The notes under the pieces: generated by a model | Databases searched by the model: none | What the model saw: the letters and a program-made list of their open reading frames with translations, nothing else | Told to the model about the DNA's origin: nothing | Made by a program: the position numbers and the translations under genes | NCBI GenBank assembly: GCA_005887855.1 | Contig: VBQB01000187.1 | Span: 1 to 5,476, forward strand | DNA length: 5,476 nt | Origin: Verrucomicrobiota bacterium | GTDB taxonomy: Bacteria > Verrucomicrobiota > Verrucomicrobiae > Chthoniobacterales > UBA10450 | Reading direction: 5' to 3' | Shown: one piece after another, positions 1-5,476 of the stretch | Position numbering within the stretch: the first letter of the stretch is position 1 | Layout of the letters: each line of letters begins with the position of its first letter

Positions 1-3000
1 GAAGACGTCATCAAATTATTTTACAACATCGAGACCCTGAAACTGAGCGACAAACTCGATGAAGAGAAGCTGGCCACGAAGGTGTTGACTGCAGAAATCC
101 GGGACGGCGAAGTGACGGTCGCGCGAGCTTTCGAACCGCTCACTCTGGCAACCGTTCGCCAAATCATAGCGCTCAAGATCACCGAGGTGAAAGTTATCGA
201 CATCTCGAATGACGACACAATCGTGAAGGCGCTGAGAAAAGACCCAGCGCACGATCAGGAAGAGGCGCTCAAAGATATCTACCGCCGTCTTCGACCAGGT
301 GATCCCCCAACAGTCGCTAATGCCCGTGCTTTGCTCAAAAGACTCTTTTTCGACCCGAAGAAATACGATCTTGGCCGTGTCGGCCGGTATAAGATCAATC
401 AAAAACTTGGGATCAATATCGATCCGACGGAACGTATTCTGACCGACAAAGACTTTATCGCGGCGATCAAATATTTGATCAATTTGCGTCGCGGGGAAGG
501 GACGCTTGATGATATCGATCACCTAGGCAGTCGACGTGTCCGCACCGTGGGCGAATTGCTGGCGAACCAATGCCGCGTCGGTCTGGCGCGCACCGAACGT
601 CTGGTCAAAGAGCGCATGACCCTTTTCGACATCAACGTAGATGGGATGACCCCGCAGAAGCTAATTAATCCAAAAGCGCTCAGCGCAGTCATCCGAGATT
701 TCTTTGGGCGTTCGCAGCTCTCGCAATTCATGGATCAAACAAATCCGCTGGCGGAATTGACGCACAAACGCCGTTTGTCTGCGCTTGGACCTGGAGGTCT
801 CAGCCGGGAGCGTGCGGGATTCGAAGTGCGCGACGTTCATCCTTCGCATTACGGGCGCATTTGTCCGATCGAAACCCCGGAAGGGCCAAACATCGGGTTG
901 ATTAGCTCGATGAGCACGTTTGCCCGCATCAACGAGTTCGGTTTCATCGAGACGCCCTATCGGAAGGTGGAAAAGGGCCGTGTGAAGGACGAGATAGAAT
1001 ATCTCACCGCGGATCGAGAAGAGAATTTCCTCGTGGCGCAAGCCAATGCGCCGATTGACGGACGTGGCCATTTCACCGGGGAAAAAGTATCTGTGCGCTA
1101 TCGTGGCGATTTTCTTGAAGTTGATCCCGCCAAAGTGAATTACATGGACGTGTCGCCGAAGCAGCTCGTCTCGGTGGCAGCAGGCCTGATTCCGTTCCTG
1201 GAACACGACGACGCAAACCGGGCGCTAATGGGTTCCAACATGCAACGCCAGGGTGTGCCGCTGGTCGTTTCCGAGGCGCCACTCGTAGGAACTGGGCTGG
1301 AAGAAAAAGTGGCGCGAGACTCGCACGCCGTTGTTCTGTCTACCGAGAGTGGCAAGGTCGCTTCAGTTACAGCGGATCAGATTGTTGTCACGAAAGATGG
1401 TCACCTGCCCGAGAGCAAAAGGAAACTTAAGACCGACCCGGAAGCGGGGATTTACGTTTACGAACTGCGCAAGTTCATGCGCTCAAACGCCGGCACGTGC
1501 GTAAATCAGAAGCCCATCGTGCGCAAAGGCCAGCACGTGAAACGTGGCCAGGTCATCGCAGACGGCCCGAACACCGATCGTGGGGAGCTTGCGCTGGGAC
1601 GCAATGTGCTGGTCGCGTTCATGCCGTGGAACGGATACAACTTCGAAGATGCGATCATGATCTCCGAAAAGGTGGTGAAGGAAGACGTTTACACTTCCAT
1701 CCACATTGACGAATTTGAGATCGGCGCGCGCGATACCAAGCTCGGTCCGGAGGAAATTACACGGGACATTCCCAATGTTAGTGAAGAAGCTTTGCGCAAC
1801 CTGGGCCCGGATGGCGTAGTGCGCGTCGGAGCGGAAGTGAAGCCGGGCGATATCCTGGTTGGAAAAATCACGCCCAAGAGCGAGACAGAATTAGCGCCGG
1901 AAGAACGCCTCCTGCGCGCGATCTTTGGCGAAAAAGCCGCGGACGTGAAGGATACATCGCTTACGGTCCCATCCGGCACCTATGGGATCGTGATGGACGT
2001 AAAGGTCTCGTCCCGACGCGAAGTCTCACGCGAAAAGCTCACGCCAGCGGAAACCAGACGACAGCTTAAAACCATCAGCGAAGAGCATAAGCGAAAGAAA
2101 GAGGCGTTGATTGAACAATTGACCGATTCGCTTTCGAATGTCCTGCTGGGCGAAAAAGTCCCGCTTGACGCGGTAAACGCCAAAAACGGTGAGATTATTA
2201 TTCCAGCCAATCGCAAAATCACCAAAACGCTGTTACGCAAGCTGGCGACGGCGCACGATCACGTCGAGATCGATCCAAGCCCGATCCGCAACAGGATCCG
2301 TGAAATCATTGGATCGTACGAGCACAAATTTGCAGAGCTCGAGCTCGAGCGCGATCGCGCGACAGACCGGGTAGAGAGCGGAGACGATATCGACCCGGGA
2401 ATCATCAAGCAGGTGAAGGTTTATATCGCCAGCAAGCGGAAGCTCAGTGTCGGCGACAAGATGGCTGGGCGTCACGGCAACAAAGGCGTCGTCGCCCGAA
2501 TCGTGCCTGAAGAAGACATGCCTTTCCTGGCAGACGGAACGCCGGTTGAAATTGTGCTTAATCCGTTAGGGGTTCCCAGCCGTATGAATGTGGGACAAGT
2601 TTTGGAAACACACCTGGGCGTTGCTGCAAAGGCGCTCGGATTCAAAGTCGCGACTCCGGTGTTCGACGGAATCAAAGAGAAACAGATCGGCGAATACTTG
2701 AAGGATGCCAGAAAGAAGGAGGGCTTCACCTGGGTGCAGGACAACGGTAAAGCGCGCCTTTTTGATGGGCGCACTGGCGATCCGTTCGATCAGGAAGTGG
2801 TGGTTGGCCACATCTACATGATGAAGCTCGGTCACCTTGTTGCCGACAAGATCCATGCCCGCGCAGTGGGACCGTATTCGCTTGTTACTCAGCAGCCCCT
2901 TGGCGGCAAAGCACAATACGGCGGCCAACGCTTTGGCGAGATGGAAGTTTGGGCTCTGGAGGCGTACGGCGCCGCGTACACTTTACAGGAACTCCTGACT

Positions 3001-3180
3001 GTTAAGTCTGACGATGTGCAAGGCCGAACCCGGATTTACGAATCGATCGTGAAAGGCGACAACTCGCTCGAAGCGGGTACGCCCGAATCGTTCAACGTCC
3101 TGATTAAAGAAATGCAGAGCCTCGGCCTCGACGTGAAGGTTGGCGGGCAGCCGCCCAGCTTTCTGGAAAGCGTCGCATAA
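1..3180 (+). CDS. rpoB: DNA-directed RNA polymerase subunit beta, 5'-truncated by window edge
   Basis: Beta subunit of RNA polymerase, which with beta' forms the DNA/RNA cleft and active centre in the cytoplasm. The frame is open from base 1, so the true start lies upstream; the GTG at 82 is internal. The visible part is 1059 residues plus TAA. Compared with E. coli beta (1342 residues), roughly the first 200 residues (mostly lobe 1) are missing. Seen in order, in fragment numbering: lobe segments (about 1-190); rifampicin region SQLSQFMDQ...[11 protein letters not shown] (238-264); PIETPEGPN (289-297); PWNGYNFED with the conserved acidic pair at 549-550; flap with [11 protein letters not shown]; a Lys/Glu-rich presumed coiled-coil insertion (about 665-795) at the site of the E. 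coli beta-i9 insertion; [12 protein letters not shown] with the two active-site lysines at 820 and 828; and [20 protein letters not shown] (968-987) in the C-terminal domain that packs on beta'. No frameshift or missing key residue was found. rpoC follows after 30 bases, as expected for a shared operon. Confidence 0.98.
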   Translation, partial: EDVIKLFYNIETLKLSDKLDEEKLATKVLTAEIRDGEVTVARAFEPLTLATVRQIIALKITEVKVIDISNDDTIVKALRKDPAHDQEEALKDIYRRLRPGDPPTVANARALLKRLFFDPKKYDLGRVGRYKINQKLGINIDPTERILTDKDFIAAIKYLINLRRGEGTLDDIDHLGSRRVRTVGELLANQCRVGLARTERLVKERMTLFDINVDGMTPQKLINPKALSAVIRDFFGRSQLSQFMDQTNPLAELTHKRRLSALGPGGLSRERAGFEVRDVHPSHYGRICPIETPEGPNIGLISSMSTFARINEFGFIETPYRKVEKGRVKDEIEYLTADREENFLVAQANAPIDGRGHFTGEKVSVRYRGDFLEVDPAKVNYMDVSPKQLVSVAAGLIPFLEHDDANRALMGSNMQRQGVPLVVSEAPLVGTGLEEKVARDSHAVVLSTESGKVASVTADQIVVTKDGHLPESKRKLKTDPEAGIYVYELRKFMRSNAGTCVNQKPIVRKGQHVKRGQVIADGPNTDRGELALGRNVLVAFMPWNGYNFEDAIMISEKVVKEDVYTSIHIDEFEIGARDTKLGPEEITRDIPNVSEEALRNLGPDGVVRVGAEVKPGDILVGKITPKSETELAPEERLLRAIFGEKAADVKDTSLTVPSGTYGIVMDVKVSSRREVSREKLTPAETRRQLKTISEEHKRKKEALIEQLTDSLSNVLLGEKVPLDAVNAKNGEIIIPANRKITKTLLRKLATAHDHVEIDPSPIRNRIREIIGSYEHKFAELELERDRATDRVESGDDIDPGIIKQVKVYIASKRKLSVGDKMAGRHGNKGVVARIVPEEDMPFLADGTPVEIVLNPLGVPSRMNVGQVLETHLGVAAKALGFKVATPVFDGIKEKQIGEYLKDARKKEGFTWVQDNGKARLFDGRTGDPFDQEVVVGHIYMMKLGHLVADKIHARAVGPYSLVTQQPLGGKAQYGGQRFGEMEVWALEAYGAAYTLQELLTVKSDDVQGRTRIYESIVKGDNSLEAGTPESFNVLIKEMQSLGLDVKVGGQPPSFLESVA

Positions 3181-3201
3181 TTTTTAAAATCACAATCATT
3201 C

Positions 3202-3207
3202 GAGAAA
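3202..3207 (+). promoter_or_regulatory. weak purine-rich ribosome binding site candidate for rpoC
   Basis: The 30-base gap between the rpoB stop and the rpoC ATG (3181-3210) is A/T-rich and contains GAGAAA, whose 3' end lies three bases before ATG 3211. Only the GAG core resembles a Shine-Dalgarno site, so initiation may rely partly on coupling to rpoB translation. I see no hairpin followed by a T-run and no promoter boxes in the gap, so rpoB and rpoC are probably co-transcribed. Confidence 0.35.
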
Positions 3208-3210
3208 ATC

Positions 3211-3834
3211 ATGAATGAACATTCCTGGCGTGAATTAGTGGGCGAAGAGCGCCCCGTGGGTTTTGATCAAGTCGCAATCGGTGTTGCCTCGAGCGACACG
3301 ATGCGTTCGTGGAGTAAAGGGGAAGTTAAAAATCCCGAGACGATCAACTACCGGACATTCAAACCAGAAAAAGGCGGCCTTTTCTGCGAACGCATTTTCG
3401 GTCCCACACGGGATTGGGAATGCTCCTGCGGGAAATACAAGCGCATCAAACACAAGGGGGTAATCTGCGATCGATGCGGCGTGGAAGTTACTCTTGCGCG
3501 TGTCCGTCGTGAACGGATGGGCCACATCGAATTAGCGGTACCGGTTTCGCACATCTGGTTTTACAAGTGCATGCCTTCGCGGATCGGGCTCATGCTCGAC
3601 ATGAGCGCGCGCCAGCTCGAGCGCGTTATCTATTACGAGGATTACATCGTCATTGATACGGGCAAGACGCCACTGCAGAAGACACAGCTGCTCAATGAAG
3701 TCGAGTACCGCGAGGCGCAGGAGCAATACGGCGAAGATTTCGTCGCCGGCATGGGCGCTGAAGCAATTCGGAAACTCCTGGCCGAGATCGACCTTACTCG
3801 TTCAAGGATTCCAGAACTCACACGCGCGTCCTGA
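3211..3834 (+). pseudogene. rpoC: RNA polymerase subunit beta' N-terminal fragment, ended by frameshift
   Basis: N-terminal piece of the beta' subunit, 207 residues as read. The ATG at 3211 is supported by its position 30 bases after rpoB and by immediate family similarity (residues such as [20 protein letters not shown]). The zinc-binding cysteines of the beta' finger are present at residues 71, 73, 86 and 89 (CSCG...CDRCG). They are followed by the conserved segments [18 protein letters not shown] and [12 protein letters not shown] and the clamp residues [14 protein letters not shown]. Family-like sequence ends at about residue 195 (base 3795). The last dozen residues, [12 protein letters not shown], are out-of-frame translation before a TGA at 3832. 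The normal beta' subunit is well over 1000 residues, so this cannot be a complete protein. The continuation lies in frame 2 directly downstream. Either the gene is broken or the sequence contains an error; I favour the error. Confidence 0.93.
3796..3800 (+). other. deletion and frameshift junction within rpoC
   Basis: Frame 1 gives the clamp residues LLAEIDL up to base 3795. Frame 2 gives [16 protein letters not shown] from base 3797, which corresponds to LLEAFVQSGNKPEWMI in E. coli beta'. In E. coli about 30 residues separate the DL from EAF; here nearly all of them are absent. Losing 86 or 89 bases (2 modulo 3) would produce both the gap and the observed change from frame 1 to frame 2. The missing segment would be the charged helical stretch of the clamp before PEWMI. 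The missing length is inferred by recalled alignment and could be off by a few residues. Confidence 0.85.
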
Positions 3835-3838
3835 GTGG

Positions 3839-5476
3839 ATGATTCTGGATGTATTGCCGGTGATTCCGCCGGATTTGCGTCCTTTGGTTCCGCTGGAAGG
3901 CGGGCGTTTTGCAACCTCGGACCTGAACGATCTTTATCGCCGCGTCATCAATCGTAATAACCGGCTCAAAAATCTACTCCTCCTCAAGACGCCGGACGTC
4001 ATTATTCGAAACGAAAAGCGAATGCTTCAGGAAGCCGTGGACGCTTTGTTTGACAACGGCAGGCACGGTCGCGCCGTGACTGGCGCTGGCAATCGACCCC
4101 TTAAATCACTGAGCGACATGCTCAAGGGTAAGGGTGGCCGCTTCCGCCAAAACCTGCTCGGCAAACGCGTCGATTACTCGGGTCGGTCCGTGATTGTTAT
4201 CGGCCCGGAGTTGAAGCTGCATCAATGCGGGTTGCCGAAGAAGATGGCGCTCGTGCTTTTCGAGCCGTTCATTATTCGCCGGCAAAAGCGAATGCTTCAG
4301 GAAGCCGTGGACGCTTTGTTTGACAACGGCAGGCACGGTCGCGCCGTGACTGGCGCTGGCAATCGACCCCTTAAATCACTGAGCGACATGCTCAAGGGTA
4401 AGGGTGGCCGCTTCCGCCAAAACCTGCTCGGCAAACGCGTCGATTACTCGGGTCGGTCCGTGATTGTTATCGGCCCGGAGTTGAAGCTGCATCAATGCGG
4501 GTTGCCGAAGAAGATGGCGCTCGTGCTTTTCGAGCCGTTCATTATTCGCCGGCTGAAGGATCTCGGGTACGTACACACGGTGCGCAGCGCGAAAAAGATG
4601 ATCGAGCGCCAGACGCCCGAGGTCTGGGACATTCTTGATGAAGTTACCAAGGGTCATCCGGTGTTGCTCAATCGCGCGCCGACCTTGCATCGATTGTCAA
4701 TTCAGGCTTTTGAGCCGCAGTTGATCGAGGGCGAAGCGATTCGCATCCATCCACTGGTCTGCACTGCTTACAATGCGGACTTTGACGGAGACCAGATGGC
4801 GGTGCATGTGCCGCTCTCAGTCGAGGCCCAAATGGAAGCGCGCATGCTTATGCTCGCTCCGAATAACATTTTCTCTCCCTCGAGCGGCAAGCCGATTACC
4901 ACGCCGTCTCAGGACATCACGCTCGGCTGTTATTACCTGACCCAAAATCCTCGGGGCCAAGGCAAGGATGGCCAGCGGTTGCCGCTCTTCGTGGACGCAG
5001 CTGAAGTAGAATTTGCGATGGCAGAGGGCAGCGTTCGCACGCACGACCGCATCCGGATTAAGAACCCCGATTTCGGCCGGCAAACGATCTATGGAAATGC
5101 TGAGGATAAAACTATTGAAACCACGGCGGGCCGTGTCGTTTTCAATGAGATTTGGCCCAAGCAACTTGGATTTTTCAACAAGGCCGCGGGCAAGAAACAA
5201 CTGAGCGACATCATTTGGCGCTGTTACCAAATCGCGGGACCGGCAGAAACGGTCGCGACGTTGGACAAATTGAAAGAGCTCGGTTTTACCGAAGCGACGA
5301 AGGCCGGTATCTCAATTGGAATTTCGGATATGATCATTCCGAAAGAGAAGCAGACGGAGCTGGAAAATGCTTACAAGCAGAAACGGCAGGTTGAGCAGCA
5401 ATATCGCAAGGGCATCATCACCGATGGCGAGCGCTACAACAAGATCATCGACATCTGGACACACGCCGGAGATGAG
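3839..5476 (+). pseudogene. rpoC: RNA polymerase subunit beta' central part, frame 2, continuing past window end
   Basis: Continuation of beta' in frame 2, open to the last base. ATG 3839 is only the first in-frame ATG; homology begins upstream at about 3797, so it is not a real start. Numbered from this [23 protein letters not shown] and [20 protein letters not shown] (lid and first coiled-coil strand, about 1-45); second coiled-coil strand, rudder and switch 2 including [20 protein letters not shown], present twice (60-149 and 150-239); [14 protein letters not shown] with the substrate-contacting arginine codon at 4673; NADFDGDQM with the three Mg2+-binding aspartates at 314, 316 and 318 (codons 4778, 4784, 4790); and IIPKEKQ to [11 protein letters not shown] (about 499-540), the rim coiled coil of the secondary channel, where GreA- and DksA-type factors dock in E. 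coli. The bridge helix and trigger loop lie beyond the window. Apart from the duplication, the residues look like a functional enzyme, so neutral decay is not evident. Confidence 0.94.
4014..4553 (+). repeat. perfect 270-bp tandem duplication inside rpoC (2 copies)
   Basis: Bases 4014-4283 recur at 4284-4553 with no mismatch in 270 positions. The unit is exactly 90 codons, so the frame is kept. It begins in AAAAGCGAATGCTTCAG and ends in ATTATTCGCCGGC. It encodes [12 protein letters not shown] through FEPFIIRR: the returning strand of the clamp coiled coil, the rudder and switch 2. Known beta' proteins have this block once. At the internal junction the natural Glu codon GAA (4013-4015) is replaced by a chimeric CAA (4283-4285). 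A 10-base word, TCATTATTCG, lies at 3999-4008, 4269-4278 and 4539-4548, also at 270-base spacing, and may have guided the event. Identity at all synonymous positions means a very recent event or an assembly artefact. Confidence 0.97.

Noticed and set aside
661..1206. Long minus-strand open frames opposite rpoB and rpoC, for example 181 codons at 661-1206 and 137 codons at 4817-5230
   Set aside because: They lie fully antisense to highly conserved coding sequence, resemble no family I recognise, and are expected shadows at this base composition.
82..3180. rpoB starting at GTG 82
   Set aside because: The frame is open to base 1 and residues such as [15 protein letters not shown] upstream of 82 continue the beta-type sequence; starting here would also leave out lobe 1.
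3181..3210. Terminator or promoter between rpoB and rpoC
   Set aside because: The 30 bases hold a short T-run right after the stop but no preceding hairpin, and no credible -35/-10 pair.
3785..3834. Programmed ribosomal frameshift joining the two rpoC frames
   Set aside because: There is no slippery heptamer, internal Shine-Dalgarno stimulator or obvious hairpin near 3796. A frameshift would also not restore the missing residues.
5152..5394. Small plus-strand open frame overlapping the end of rpoC
   Set aside because: It overlaps the conserved beta' frame 2 entirely and its translation has no recognisable features.
3211..5476. A naturally split rpoC gene (like cyanobacterial rpoC1/rpoC2), with the second ATG four bases after the first stop
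   Set aside because: The natural cyanobacterial split lies far downstream of the catalytic NADFDGDQM motif. Here the break is inside the clamp, homology in frame 2 starts about 42 bases before the second ATG, and about 29 conserved residues are missing.

Overview
The window holds the 3' part of rpoB (RNA polymerase beta subunit) and the 5' part of rpoC (beta' subunit), co-directional on the + strand and separated by 30 bases, which is the standard bacterial rpoBC arrangement. Every base belongs to one of these two genes or to the short gap between them. I see no RNA genes, mobile elements, CRISPR arrays or additional genes, and no new biological system. The wording of the beta and beta' proteins, including the residues between the rpoC zinc-finger region and the catalytic loop, reminds me of Verrucomicrobiota, possibly soil Chthoniobacterales. 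That is an impression from remembered family sequences, not a search result.

Bases 1-3180 are an uninterrupted rpoB reading frame that enters from beyond the left edge; roughly the first 200 residues of the protein are outside the window. All core elements I checked are intact: the rifampicin-pocket region, the active-site lysines and the C-terminal clamp-anchor segment.

Bases 3211-5476 are rpoC, running off the right edge, but the gene is not intact as written. It starts normally (zinc finger, clamp) in frame 1. At about 3796 it loses roughly 28-30 codons and shifts to frame 2, so frame 1 stops at 3832-3834 while the homology continues in frame 2 to the window end. Within the frame-2 part, a 270-bp block (4014-4283) is repeated immediately and without a single difference (4284-4553). 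This duplicates, in frame, one strand of the clamp coiled coil, the rudder and switch 2. The catalytic NADFDGDQM motif downstream is perfect.

rpoC is essential and normally single copy, so two independent lesions in one copy, next to a pristine rpoB, are best explained by local assembly or consensus error (for example in a metagenome-derived contig). A genuine recent rearrangement of a redundant copy is a less likely alternative. If the lesions are errors, the two genes together encode the catalytic core of RNA polymerase: beta and beta' form the cleft, and the rpoC aspartates hold the catalytic Mg2+.
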